64,000 nucleotides of DNA from Hoylesella nanceiensis DSM 19126 = JCM 15639 (GTDB lineage Bacteria; Bacteroidota; Bacteroidia; Bacteroidales; Bacteroidaceae). The stretch covers positions 1 through 64,000 of the forward strand of contig NZ_KB904328.1 of assembly GCF_000379965.1 (NCBI RefSeq), in the 5' to 3' direction. Shown here in pieces: positions 7,902 through 17,069 of this stretch (positions within the stretch are counted from its first letter, which is position 1; the number at the start of each line of letters is the position of its first letter). The notes under the pieces are model-generated. The model was not told where the DNA came from. It made no database searches and worked only from the letters and a program-made list of their open reading frames with translations. Made by a program: the position numbers and the translations under genes.

Positions 7902-10900
7902 TTATTTTGAGGTCTTGCTTTCAACCCATTTGCGTGCATTTACAAAGGCTTCGAACCATGGAGTCACTTCATCTGCAACTCTATTACTTGGATAATAAGC
8001 GTTTTGCCATGGGAAAATAGCACGTTCAGGGTGTGGCATCATTGCCAAATGACGGCCATCTGCGCTACAAATACCAGCAACATTGTAATCTGAACCATTT
8101 GGATTTGCAGGATAATCAGCATAATGATAAGTGGCAATGACATTGTACTTATCGAGCGATTCGGGAAGAATAAAGCGTCCTTCTCCATGTGCAACCCACA
8201 CACCTAATGAGCTATTAGATAGCGATTGCAACATAACACTATTGTTTTGTGGTATATCTAAGCCCACAAAAGCACTCTCGAACTTATGCGACTTGTTGTG
8301 AACCAACTTCGAACGGTTTTGATGTTCAGGGTTAATGAGGTTCAGTTCAACCATCAATTGGCATCCATTACATATACCTAAACTTAAGGTATCGGGGCGT
8401 GAATAGAAGTTATCTAAGGCCTGTTTTGCCTTTGGATTGTATAAGAAAGCACCCTCCCAACCCTTCGCAGAGCCTAAAACATCAGAGTTAGAGAAGCCTC
8501 CACAGAACACAATCATATTGATGTCTTCTAATGTTTCACGTCCTTCTATAAGGTCAGTCATCGTTACATCCTTCACATCAAAGCCCGCTAAATAGAGCGA
8601 ATAAGCCATTTCTCGGTCACCATTAGTACCCTTTTCACGGATAATAGCAGCACGAACGCCTGTTTTTTCACGTCTATCTGCGCTCACGCCATAGCTTTCT
8701 AAGGTACCTTTAAATGTGCTTGCAAATTGCAACTTCAATGGTTGTTTACCATAGTTGTCTTTTCTTTGTTCAGCACAGCCATTGAAACTTTGTTTGCAAT
8801 CGAGCTGATATGAGGTATTATACCACACAGAACGCAACTCATTGATATCGAAAGTATATTCTTGTTCGTTGCTCTTAATCACCAAAGAACGATTGTTTGG
8901 AGTTGGATAACCAATTTTAGCAAATCCTATACCCTCGTTTTCTAAGAGCGCAAGGAGTTCTTCTTTGTGTTTATCTGATACCTGAATAACCACTCCAGGG
9001 TTCTCTGCAAAGAGCTGTTTAACGATGTCTTGGCTTGCTAAGTCGTGTAGATTGATGTGCAAACCGCCTGTTTCATTAGCAAAACACATTTCTAACAAGG
9101 TGGTAATAATACCGCCCGCACTAATATCGTGACCTGCCATTATCCAGCCTTTAGCTATCAATTCTTGGATAAAAGCAAAGCAATCAGCAAAGTATTCGCT
9201 GTTCTTTACAGTTGGAACATCGTCTCCTACCTTACCAAGAGATTGCAATAGTGCGCTACCTCCAAGTCTTTGTTCATCGAAAGAGAAGTCGATATAATAT
9301 AAAGAGCTGTTCTTATCGTTCACAACAACAGGCGAAACCACTTTCTTCACGTCGCTAACTTCGCCGCCAGCACTAACAATTACGGTTCCTGGAGATATCA
9401 CTTTGCCTGCTCCATCGGGGTATTGTTGAGTCATAGATAATGAGTCTTTACCTGTAGGAACATTGATACCCAAGTCGCAACAGAAATCACTTAGAGCGTT
9501 AACAGCAGCATATAAGCGTGCATCTTCGCCCTTTTGCGATCTACAAGGCCACATCCAGTTAGCCGAAAGCGACACACTTGTTAGTCCTTCGCTTAGTGGT
9601 GCCCATACAATATTGGTCAAAGCTTCTGCAACTGCCATAACAGAACCCGCCTCAGAGTTCGCTAATGCCACCTGAGGAGCGTGTCCAATAGAAGTAGCAA
9701 TACCGCTCTTTCCACGATAGTCGAGTGCAACTACACCGCAATCTGATAGTGGGAGCTGTATTTCTCCTTGACATTGTTGGCGTGCGACCTTTCCTGTTAC
9801 CGAGCGATCGACCTTATTTGTGAGCCAATCTTTACATGCAACAGCCTCTAATTGCAATACATTGTTGATATAAGTATTGAGTTTGTCTGCTTCAATAGCA
9901 GGTGTATTGTAGTGATGTTCAACGGTTTCGTCACGCATAATGGTTTTAGGTGAGTGGCCAAACATCTGTGCTACGTCCATATCGAAAGGCTTAACGCCAT
10001 CTAATTGTTCAAAAGAAAAGTGCGCATCTCCTGTTGTTTCGCCCACAACATATAGCGGAGCACGTTCTCTTTCTGCTATTTTCTTCACCTCTTCGATGTG
10101 CTTTTCATCGATAAGAAGACCCATACGTTCTTGACTTTCATTAGCGATTATTTCCTTTGCAGATAGGGTTTTGTCGCCAAGAGGTAGCTTATCGATATGA
10201 ATAACGCCTCCACATTCTTCAACAAGTTCCGACAAACAGTTGAGATGTCCTGCCGAACCGTGGTCGTGAATAGACACAACTGGGTTGTCGTCGCTTTCTG
10301 TTAGAGCTCTAACAAGGTTGTAAGCACGTTTTTGCATCTCTGGGTTTGCACGTTGAACAGCGTTCAATTCGATACCATTAGAATAGCGTCCTGTATCTAC
10401 AGAAGACACACTTCCGCCTCCAAGTCCAATGCGATAGTTATCTCCACCCACAACAACTACTTTGTTACCTGCATGTGGTTCTTTCTTTAAGCAGTCTCTT
10501 TGAGTTCCATAACCCACACCTCCTGCAAGCATAATCACCTTGTCGTATGCATAAAGAGGAGCATTGTTGCCATCTTGTTCTTGATGTTCGAAAGTGAGAA
10601 CAGAGCCACAAATCAATGGTTGTCCAAACTTATTACCAAAGTCGCTCGCACCATTTGAAGCCTTAATCAATATGTCTTCGGGCGATTGATACAACCATTT
10701 GCGGGCTGGTATAATTGTTTCCCAAGGGCGAATGTTACCGTCTTGAGATTTAAGACGAGGATAAGAGGTCATATAAACGGCTGTTCCTGCGATAGGACAA
10801 GAGCCAATTCCACCTCCCATACGGTCTCTAATTTCTCCTCCAGTACCTGTTGCTGCACCATTAAAAGGCTCTACAGTTGTTGGAAAGTTATGTGTTTCAG

Positions 10901-11636
10901 CTTTTATTGAAATAACGCTGTCGATGTTACGAATAACGAAGTAGTCGCTTGTTGCTGCGCTTTGAGGTGCAAACTGTTCGATAGTTGGACCCTTTGCAAA
11001 GGCTACATTGTCTTTATAAGCACTGAGAATAGCATTAGGATTCTCTGCAGTTGTGCGTTTAATCATAGCAAAGAGTGATGAAGGCATTTCCTTTCCGTCG
11101 ATAATAAAGGTACCTCCAAAGATCTTATGACGGCAATGTTCTGAGTTAATTTGAGCGAATCCAAATACTTCTGAATCGGTTAAAGAGCGTGATAGTTGCT
11201 TTTCTACATCGTGAAGATAATCTATTTCTTCTTTAGATAGCGCCAATCCTTCTGCCTCGTTATACGAATCGAGGTCATCTATATACTTTATTGGAGCCGC
11301 TTGGTGGTTTACTTCGAACACGTTTTGTGTTAAGCCACGGTATAATGTCTGCAACATTGGGTCGTAATTTGCATCTTCTGAGTCTACCGGAAAGAACTCT
11401 TCTATACGCAAAATGCCGCTAAGATTCATGTTCTGTGTAATCTCAACGGCATTCGTACTCCATGGTGTTACCATCTCTTTACGTGGACCTACAAAATAAC
11501 CTTCAATTGTTTGCTCATTAATAAACTGCGCATCACCATATAGCCAAGATAGCTTTTCGATATCATTAGCTTCAAGGTTATTGCTCACATCTGTTACAAT
11601 AATGCTTTGCGATGTTGTTTTAAAAAAGAGAATCAT
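7902..11636 (-). CDS. purL: Phosphoribosylformylglycinamidine synthase (large one-chain type)
   Basis: The 1,244-residue protein catalyses the fourth step of purine synthesis, converting FGAR, glutamine and ATP to FGAM in the cytosol. The order is N-terminal PurS-like domain, linker, two AIRS-like synthetase halves (with the His-Asn-Phe-Pro-Thr segment and glycine-rich metal/ATP loops) and a C-terminal class I glutaminase. The glutaminase triad is visible: Cys1089 in Gly-Ile-Cys-Asn-Gly, and His1202 and Glu1204 in Pro-His-Pro-Glu. The length matches the proteobacterial/Bacteroidetes large PurL rather than the split PurS/PurL/PurQ form. It is transcribed alone from a TAnnTTTG box near 11730. 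Confidence 0.98.
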   Translation of the reverse strand: MILFFKTTSQSIIVTDVSNNLEANDIEKLSWLYGDAQFINEQTIEGYFVGPRKEMVTPWSTNAVEITQNMNLSGILRIEEFFPVDSEDANYDPMLQTLYRGLTQNVFEVNHQAAPIKYIDDLDSYNEAEGLALSKEEIDYLHDVEKQLSRSLTDSEVFGFAQINSEHCRHKIFGGTFIIDGKEMPSSLFAMIKRTTAENPNAILSAYKDNVAFAKGPTIEQFAPQSAATSDYFVIRNIDSVISIKAETHNFPTTVEPFNGAATGTGGEIRDRMGGGIGSCPIAGTAVYMTSYPRLKSQDGNIRPWETIIPARKWLYQSPEDILIKASNGASDFGNKFGQPLICGSVLTFEHQEQDGNNAPLYAYDKVIMLAGGVGYGTQRDCLKKEPHAGNKVVVVGGDNYRIGLGGGSVSSVDTGRYSNGIELNAVQRANPEMQKRAYNLVRALTESDDNPVVSIHDHGSAGHLNCLSELVEECGGVIHIDKLPLGDKTLSAKEIIANESQERMGLLIDEKHIEEVKKIAERERAPLYVVGETTGDAHFSFEQLDGVKPFDMDVAQMFGHSPKTIMRDETVEHHYNTPAIEADKLNTYINNVLQLEAVACKDWLTNKVDRSVTGKVARQQCQGEIQLPLSDCGVVALDYRGKSGIATSIGHAPQVALANSEAGSVMAVAEALTNIVWAPLSEGLTSVSLSANWMWPCRSQKGEDARLYAAVNALSDFCCDLGINVPTGKDSLSMTQQYPDGAGKVISPGTVIVSAGGEVSDVKKVVSPVVVNDKNSSLYYIDFSFDEQRLGGSALLQSLGKVGDDVPTVKNSEYFADCFAFIQELIAKGWIMAGHDISAGGIITTLLEMCFANETGGLHINLHDLASQDIVKQLFAENPGVVIQVSDKHKEELLALLENEGIGFAKIGYPTPNNRSLVIKSNEQEYTFDINELRSVWYNTSYQLDCKQSFNGCAEQRKDNYGKQPLKLQFASTFKGTLESYGVSADRREKTGVRAAIIREKGTNGDREMAYSLYLAGFDVKDVTMTDLIEGRETLEDINMIVFCGGFSNSDVLGSAKGWEGAFLYNPKAKQALDNFYSRPDTLSLGICNGCQLMVELNLINPEHQNRSKLVHNKSHKFESAFVGLDIPQNNSVMLQSLSNSSLGVWVAHGEGRFILPESLDKYNVIATYHYADYPANPNGSDYNVAGICSADGRHLAMMPHPERAIFPWQNAYYPSNRVADEVTPWFEAFVNARKWVESKTSK

Positions 11637-11725
11637 GCTTTATGTGTATATAAATGAATATTACATTTGGAGTGCTTCGAAAAGCAATTATAAAACACTA
11701 GCACCTGCTTTGTGTTCTAATGGTG

Positions 11726-11733
11726 CAAAGATA
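11726..11733 (-). promoter_or_regulatory. -7 promoter box for purL
   Basis: TATCTTTG on the minus strand fits TAnnTTTG and implies a leader of roughly 80 bases before the start codon at 11636. No PurR site or purine riboswitch was recognised in the leader. Confidence 0.45.
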
Positions 11734-11916
11734 ACTATTCTTTTCTAAATAAAGGACGCTTTAAGTGAGTTATTTTATGATTTTAAAGAACTTGTGTTCG
11801 AAAGGCGTTTGTTTCTTTTCTGCCAACGAATAAAGGAGGGTGTTTGTCGCTATCTTCTCCCCTTTCTCAAACGTCTGATAAGCCTTTGCCAACCACTTCT
11901 TTTCTACTCCACTTTC

Positions 11917-12004
11917 AAAAGCATTGTTTTTACATTGCAATATCAATGCTTTTAGGGTGCAATTACATTGCTTTTGGAGGGCAAAAGCAGTGAGTTTATT
12001 TTTC
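11917..12004 (+). repeat. 22-bp-period palindromic repeat, copy B (4 units)
   Basis: Units start at 11917, 11939, 11961 and 11983. Unit 2 carries the common AGGGTGC spacer. AAAAGCATTG (11917-11926) can pair with CAATGCTTTT (11944-11953). CATTGCTTTT (11966-11975) can pair with AAAAGCAGTG (11983-11992) with one wobble. This copy lies between two divergent promoters, so it cannot be a terminator for either neighbour's coding sequence. Confidence 0.85.
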
Positions 12005-12107
12005 GAGTGGAGACCTTTTGTTTTTAGAGGACATTGTAGAGGAGTTCGAAGGAGAGCAGATGTGCGCCTGACTTAAAGGCAAATAAAAAGTAAAAAGAAG
12101 AGAAAAT

Positions 12108-12166
12108 ACACCCATTTTACACAGCAAACCTACCCCTTTTTGATGAAAATCCGCCCCATTTTTCAC
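12108..12166. promoter_or_regulatory. Three phased direct repeats upstream of the SusC/SusD operon
   Basis: CCCATTTT at 12111, CCCTTTTT at 12134 and CCCATTTTT at 12155 form direct repeats spaced 23 and 21 bases, close to two helical turns. They lie about 130-185 bases ahead of the -7 box at 12297. The arrangement suits tandem binding of an activator; no regulator gene is adjacent. Site function is inferred only. Confidence 0.4.
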
Positions 12167-12273
12167 AATACATTATTTATACAAATTGCTCCCTTACATT
12201 CACTTAAACACCTGATTAGCAAATAGATAGTATTTCGTCGACTTTGTATTTCTTTATACATTAGTTGTTTTAC

Positions 12274-12304
12274 TTTATCTCTTTTCTCTTTTTATGTAAT
12301 TTTG
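12274..12304 (+). promoter_or_regulatory. Promoter of the first glycan-uptake operon
   Basis: TAATTTTG (12297-12304) matches TAnnTTTG. A TTTA (12274-12277) 19 bases upstream is a one-mismatch -33 element. It predicts a leader of about 40 bases before the start codon at 12350. Confidence 0.5.
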
Positions 12305-12349
12305 TAAAAAAAGAAAACCTAATTAGTTATTAACTTTAAAACACCGAAC

Positions 12350-12880
12350 ATGAGAAAGATTCATTTACAAATGGCGGGCTTAACATCAGCTTTAGTGGTG
12401 TCGTTCACCTCCTTGTTAAGTTCGTGTAACGTAACCGAAGACGGATCTTACGTTGCTCCTATCTCAATTAATGAAAAGATTCATGGCAAATGGTCGCTTC
12501 AATCATTAGACCAAACCGACGAAATCACCATGAAAAAGATGTCGCTCACCGACGCTCTTCAATTCAAAACGTTTGCCATTACGCTCAATGCTACGGCAGA
12601 AGGAACACCCTCTACCTTTACAATTGAAGGCGAAGCACCTTTGCTTTTGCCCACTTCTGGTACGTGGAAACTCGACTACGACTATTACAAATCTGATGGT
12701 TCATCGAGTCGTTTACTCTTAAATGACGGTCAAAAAAATCACGAAGTGATTGTAACTGCTATCCCTGGAAACGAAAAGACCTTAGCCTTTAAGCTCGTAA
12801 GAAAGCTTGCTGGTAAGCCTTTTGTATCGTACACCTACAATTTAACATCATCAACTAAAAGCGAGGAGGCACAACCATGA
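12350..12880 (+). CDS. Small lipocalin-like lipoprotein (DUF5004-like)
   Basis: The 176-residue protein has a lipoprotein signal ending Leu-Leu-Ser-Ser-Cys (Cys26), followed by acidic residues that could act as a surface-export signal. The body has the pattern Gly-Lys-Trp-Ser-Leu, then alternating beta strands with Gly-Thr-Trp-Lys-Leu, as in lipocalin-like DUF5004 proteins of Bacteroidetes glycan loci. The exact family is uncertain. It is the first gene of the operon and its stop overlaps the next start (ATGA), implying translational coupling. Probably an outer-membrane accessory protein for glycan uptake; no ligand can be inferred. Confidence 0.75.
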   Translation: MRKIHLQMAGLTSALVVSFTSLLSSCNVTEDGSYVAPISINEKIHGKWSLQSLDQTDEITMKKMSLTDALQFKTFAITLNATAEGTPSTFTIEGEAPLLLPTSGTWKLDYDYYKSDGSSSRLLLNDGQKNHEVIVTAIPGNEKTLAFKLVRKLAGKPFVSYTYNLTSSTKSEEAQP

Positions 12881-14088
12881 AAAGAAACTATATCATAATG
12901 CTCATGTCATTGTTGATGTTGAGCTTTGCAAATGTTGTGAAAGCTGAAGGCATTGAACTATCTAATGCGCCCAAAGTGTGGACGGTTCCTGCCGTGTTTA
13001 CTGCCGATCAAGAAGTTACTTTCTATTATGATGTAACCGATGTGGGCTTCCCTGCTGGGGTAGACTTATATCTTTGGGCATGGCAACCCACTGAACCTGA
13101 TGCTGGACATGGCGGTAATTCGTCTGATTTTGCTAAGCTCGAATACCTCGGAGACAATATTTATAAGATGACAATGACGCCTACTAAATATTTTAACTCA
13201 CCCGTTTCGGCTTTCGAAAACAGCGACTGGCCTGGCTTTTGGCAACGCCTTAAAACCAAAGATGGTGCCTATTGGAGTGGCGTTTATCAAGCTCCCGACT
13301 CGAGAAGTGAATGGAAGGCGTTTGCAGATAGTGGCGAACCCTATCAGGTTTTCAGCGGAAAGAAAACTAAAGCACTAACCAGTAAGTTCACATTAAACGA
13401 ACCTCTTACTATTGTGTTCAACCCTAATGTAATGAAAGTAAAGGGTCAAACCATGACCGATTTTGCTGCTAATACTCCTAACTTCCAAAGCTTCAACCTT
13501 CATTCTGGTATCGATAACTTCACCTATTTACAAGGTGTTAAGGTATGGATTCCTAAATGTATGGAGAAAACAGCTATTCAAAAGCTCAGCAATGGCTTTT
13601 ATTCTATCAGCATGACATCGCCCTTTGACTACTATAGTTGGAACTATGCCGACGACGGAAGCAAAGCGGTTTCGACCTTACAAACCGACACTGACATCGA
13701 AAACTTAGAGTGGTTGATGGTGGGTATCGCTAATAACGACTGGGCAGGAACAAGCTCTAACGTCGTATTTAAAGCTGGAACGGCTGCTCCTTATCCTGAT
13801 CCTACATTCTCTTTCTTCCCTTCTAAGATTAGTGCTAACGACATATTAACGCTCACTCGTCAATATAATGAACGCACAGCAGGCACCTTAAAATACACTA
13901 TCTCTACCGCTTCGCAAACCATTCAAGGCACTATGGAAGGCACAAGAGATAAAAGAGCGGCAACAATTAACTTGATGTCGATTCCCGAATTCAACAAAGC
14001 CACTGAAATACATGTCGTTATTAGTAAGGAAGACGGTCAACAAGTTGTTGACACTAAGATTCCTCTTGTGGTAGAAGACCAAAACTAA
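12877..14088 (+). CDS. Secreted glycan-locus accessory protein (possibly DUF4961-like)
   Basis: The 403-residue protein has a cleavable signal peptide (hydrophobic residues 5-20, cut after Val-Lys-Ala) and no lipobox. The rest is beta-rich with many aromatic residues, including a Trp-Ala-Trp-Gln-Pro segment near residue 67. Two similar halves seem present (about 25-190 and 200-400), each opening with a Tyr/Phe-rich strand. The setting between a lipoprotein and SusC suggests a periplasmic or surface glycan-binding role like SusE/SusF, although lipidation is missing. I recognise a resemblance to DUF4961-type proteins but cannot confirm it. Confidence 0.7.
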   Translation: MKRNYIIMLMSLLMLSFANVVKAEGIELSNAPKVWTVPAVFTADQEVTFYYDVTDVGFPAGVDLYLWAWQPTEPDAGHGGNSSDFAKLEYLGDNIYKMTMTPTKYFNSPVSAFENSDWPGFWQRLKTKDGAYWSGVYQAPDSRSEWKAFADSGEPYQVFSGKKTKALTSKFTLNEPLTIVFNPNVMKVKGQTMTDFAANTPNFQSFNLHSGIDNFTYLQGVKVWIPKCMEKTAIQKLSNGFYSISMTSPFDYYSWNYADDGSKAVSTLQTDTDIENLEWLMVGIANNDWAGTSSNVVFKAGTAAPYPDPTFSFFPSKISANDILTLTRQYNERTAGTLKYTISTASQTIQGTMEGTRDKRAATINLMSIPEFNKATEIHVVISKEDGQQVVDTKIPLVVEDQN

Positions 14089-14108
14089 ACCTATTAAAGC
14101 ATTACACT

Positions 14109-17042
14109 ATGAAACAAATTAAACAATCCTATATGGCACTGATTCTTATCAATGTGCTGTTGTTTTTAGGTAATATTCAAGCCATGGCACAATCGTTTCT
14201 TGCAACAGGAAAGGTGCTCGACGGCAACAATGAGCCTCTTGTGGGGGCTACTATCAAAGTAGTTGGAGCCTCAACAGGCACTATTACCAATGCTGATGGA
14301 CATTTCTCTATTCAATGTAACAATAATTCTACCTTAGAAATAAGCTATGTTAGCTATGTAACTCAACAGGTGAAGGCTGGCAAAAACATCACTGTTGTGT
14401 TGAAAGAAGACGCTAAGATGCTTCAAGAAACCGTGGTTGTAGGTGTGGGATACGGCACAATGCGCAAGTCAGACCTAACGGGTGCTATTGCATCTATCAA
14501 CGCAAAAGATTTAAAGAAGGGCGTTATCACCAGTACTGAGCAATTACTTCAAGGTAAAATTGCAGGTTTATCGGTGATGCAAAGCTCTGGAGCTCCTGAG
14601 GCAGGAGCAAGCATTCGCCTTCGTGGAGGTACGTCTTTATCTGCAGGAAACGGCCCTCTTTTCGTGGTAGATGGTATTCCTGGCGTGGATATTAACAGCG
14701 TTCAGCCTTCTGAAATCGTTAGTATGGACGTGTTGAAAGATGCTTCTGCAGCTGCTATATATGGTTCGAGAGGTGCGAATGGCGTTATTATCGTCACCAC
14801 TAATCGCCAAGGAAGCGATGTGGAACAAAAGACTTTGCAATATAATGGCTATGTGGCTATTGCCTCTGTAGCGAAGAATATGGACCTACTTTCGGCTAAT
14901 CAATGGCGCAGTTACGTTCGTGAAAGGGGCGTAAATGGAGCTTTAGACTTTGGACATGCTACCGATTGGCAAAAGGAACTCGAAAGAACTGCTATCTCAC
15001 ACTCACACAATATTCTCTTTGGAAGTAACAAAAAGGATAATGGTTATCGTGCTTCTGTAACCTATCAAAATAACCAAGGCGTGATAAAGAACAACACTAT
15101 GAATCGCCTTTCTGCAAGTCTTTCTGCCTATCAAAAGGCTTGGAACGGCAGACTTAGATTGGACGAAGGAGTGAATACCAATTTTGATAGCTGGCATCCA
15201 ATAGACGGTCGTATCTTTGAAAGAATGACAAACATTAATCCTACCTTTCCTATTTACAACCCAGATGGCAGCTATGCGCAGCTAAGTGGTACGAATACGG
15301 AGAATCCTATCGAGCTAAATAACAACCGAACTGCCGACCATAAGCGTCATAGACTATTGGGTTATCTTAAAGCTGAGCTTGAGATTATACCTGGATTGAC
15401 AACAACTATCAACACTTCTTATGAGTTTAACTCTGCAAAGAAGGGTCTTTATAAGCCTACATACGCAAAGATGGAGGGTCAAAGTGAAAAGGGTTGGGGT
15501 CAAAGAACCTATGAGGATTATACCAATAAGCAATTGGAATGGTACTTTACTTACGATAAAGACCTATCTAAAAACCATCACATAAACCTCATGGCGGGCT
15601 ATTCTTATCTCGATAACACATACGAAGGCTTTGGCTCAACACGCAGTGGTTTCGACACAAATGCATTCGGTTACAACAATTTAGCAGCGGGAACAGATTA
15701 TCGTCAGGGTGATGTTTACTCGTATAAGGGCAACGCTAAGCTCATATCTTTCTTCGGTAGAGCGAACTATAACATGATGGATAAATATCTTATCACTGCA
15801 ACTCTAAGACGAGATGGTAGCTCTCGCTTCGGAAAAGACCACAAATGGGGTACTTTCCCCTCTGTTTCTGTAGCGTGGAAGATAAGCAATGAGGCCTTTA
15901 TGAAGGGCACTCAAGAGTGGTTAGACTATCTAAAACTACGCATTGGATATGGTATTACGGGTAATCAAAACGGCATTGGAGACTACAAGTCGCTATCTAT
16001 TTTGAGCCCATCTGGTGCTGCTTACTACGATGCTACAACCAATTCGTGGAAGAATGCCTATGTACAAATACAAAATGCAAACCCTAACTTAAAATGGGAA
16101 GCTACTCAACAATTTAATATTGGTGTAGACTTTTCATTGTTTAACCGCCTCACTGGAACCATAGAAGTATATAATAAGAACACAAAAGACTTGCTTTGGA
16201 CTTATCCAGTGCCTCAACCTCCATACCTAGTTGGCACGATGTTGGCTAACGTTGGCAATCTAAAAAATACTGGAGTAGAGCTTACTTTGCACTCAAACAT
16301 CATTCGTTCTAAGGATTGGACCTTTGATGCTAACATGAGCTTTGCATACAATCACCAAAAGATTACAAAGCTATCAAATGACCTTTACAAAGCCGTTGGA
16401 CTTCAAGCAGGCTCTTTGCACGACCTAAGAGGTATGTCTAACATGTATTCTCAGGTAATAAAAGAGGGCTATGCAGCGGGTGCTTTCTGGGGACCTGTAT
16501 GCGAAGGAGTGGACGAAAACGGTAAGTATATCCTCAAAAAGGACGAGAATGGCAAGGTTGTTAATGAGTTCTTAGGTTCTGCTCAGCCCAAAGTGAACGT
16601 GGGATTGTCGCTTAATGCATCGTATAAGAATTTCGATTGCACCGTAGCAGGATATGGAATGTTTGGTCAAAAGGTGCTTAATGCTACCCGAATGGCTATG
16701 TTTGACCCCACAAGATTCCCCTCTCAGAACGTTCCCGACGACTTTATGACAAGCGGAATCACTGATAATCCAACCTTTTCGAGCTACTTTATCGAGAATG
16801 GAGCATTCTTCCGACTTCAATCTTTCACTTTAGGTTATTCGCTACCTTGCGCTAATAAGCTTGGATTATCACGCTTAAGAGTTTATTTCACCGCTGAGAA
16901 TCTCTTCTGTTTAACAGGCTATAAAGGCTTAGACCCTGAGGTTTCTATCCCCGATAATGTATTAGATTCTCCTGGAATAGAGAAGTTTAACGCTTATCCT
17001 CGCCCACGAACATTCTCTATTGGTTTAAATCTTGCATTCTAA
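14109..17042 (+). CDS. SusC/RagA-type TonB-dependent outer-membrane transporter
   Basis: The 977-residue transporter has a signal peptide (1-27), a carboxypeptidase-regulatory-like domain (about 30-110; Gly-Lys-Val-Leu-Asp-Gly start), the SusC TonB box region (Glu-Thr-Val-Val-Val-Gly-Val-Gly-Tyr-Gly, near 112), a plug domain with Asp-Val-Leu-Lys-Asp-Ala-Ser-Ala-Ala-Ala-Ile-Tyr-Gly, and a C-terminal beta barrel ending in aromatic Phe. With the next gene it should form the SusCD outer-membrane pump that imports oligosaccharides using TonB energy. The downstream GH97 suggests an alpha-glucan or alpha-galactoside substrate. It starts 20 bases after the previous gene. Confidence 0.95.
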   Translation: MKQIKQSYMALILINVLLFLGNIQAMAQSFLATGKVLDGNNEPLVGATIKVVGASTGTITNADGHFSIQCNNNSTLEISYVSYVTQQVKAGKNITVVLKEDAKMLQETVVVGVGYGTMRKSDLTGAIASINAKDLKKGVITSTEQLLQGKIAGLSVMQSSGAPEAGASIRLRGGTSLSAGNGPLFVVDGIPGVDINSVQPSEIVSMDVLKDASAAAIYGSRGANGVIIVTTNRQGSDVEQKTLQYNGYVAIASVAKNMDLLSANQWRSYVRERGVNGALDFGHATDWQKELERTAISHSHNILFGSNKKDNGYRASVTYQNNQGVIKNNTMNRLSASLSAYQKAWNGRLRLDEGVNTNFDSWHPIDGRIFERMTNINPTFPIYNPDGSYAQLSGTNTENPIELNNNRTADHKRHRLLGYLKAELEIIPGLTTTINTSYEFNSAKKGLYKPTYAKMEGQSEKGWGQRTYEDYTNKQLEWYFTYDKDLSKNHHINLMAGYSYLDNTYEGFGSTRSGFDTNAFGYNNLAAGTDYRQGDVYSYKGNAKLISFFGRANYNMMDKYLITATLRRDGSSRFGKDHKWGTFPSVSVAWKISNEAFMKGTQEWLDYLKLRIGYGITGNQNGIGDYKSLSILSPSGAAYYDATTNSWKNAYVQIQNANPNLKWEATQQFNIGVDFSLFNRLTGTIEVYNKNTKDLLWTYPVPQPPYLVGTMLANVGNLKNTGVELTLHSNIIRSKDWTFDANMSFAYNHQKITKLSNDLYKAVGLQAGSLHDLRGMSNMYSQVIKEGYAAGAFWGPVCEGVDENGKYILKKDENGKVVNEFLGSAQPKVNVGLSLNASYKNFDCTVAGYGMFGQKVLNATRMAMFDPTRFPSQNVPDDFMTSGITDNPTFSSYFIENGAFFRLQSFTLGYSLPCANKLGLSRLRVYFTAENLFCLTGYKGLDPEVSIPDNVLDSPGIEKFNAYPRPRTFSIGLNLAF

Positions 17043-17069
17043 TTCATCACTAAAAGAAAGAACACTATT

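Larger units (their letters stand above)
11637..12349. other. Divergent intergenic region between purL and the first glycan locus
   Basis: These 713 bases separate purL (minus) from the lipoprotein gene at 12350 (plus). They hold the purL -7 box, repeat copy B (11917-12004), three phased CCC[AT]TTTT direct repeats (12108-12166) and a -7 box for the plus-strand operon (12297-12304). No coding potential or tRNA was seen. Confidence 0.7.

Noticed and set aside
11637-11725. Purine riboswitch in the purL leader
   Set aside because: I could not find the three-way-junction consensus or the conserved loop pairs, and the leader is only about 80-90 bases.
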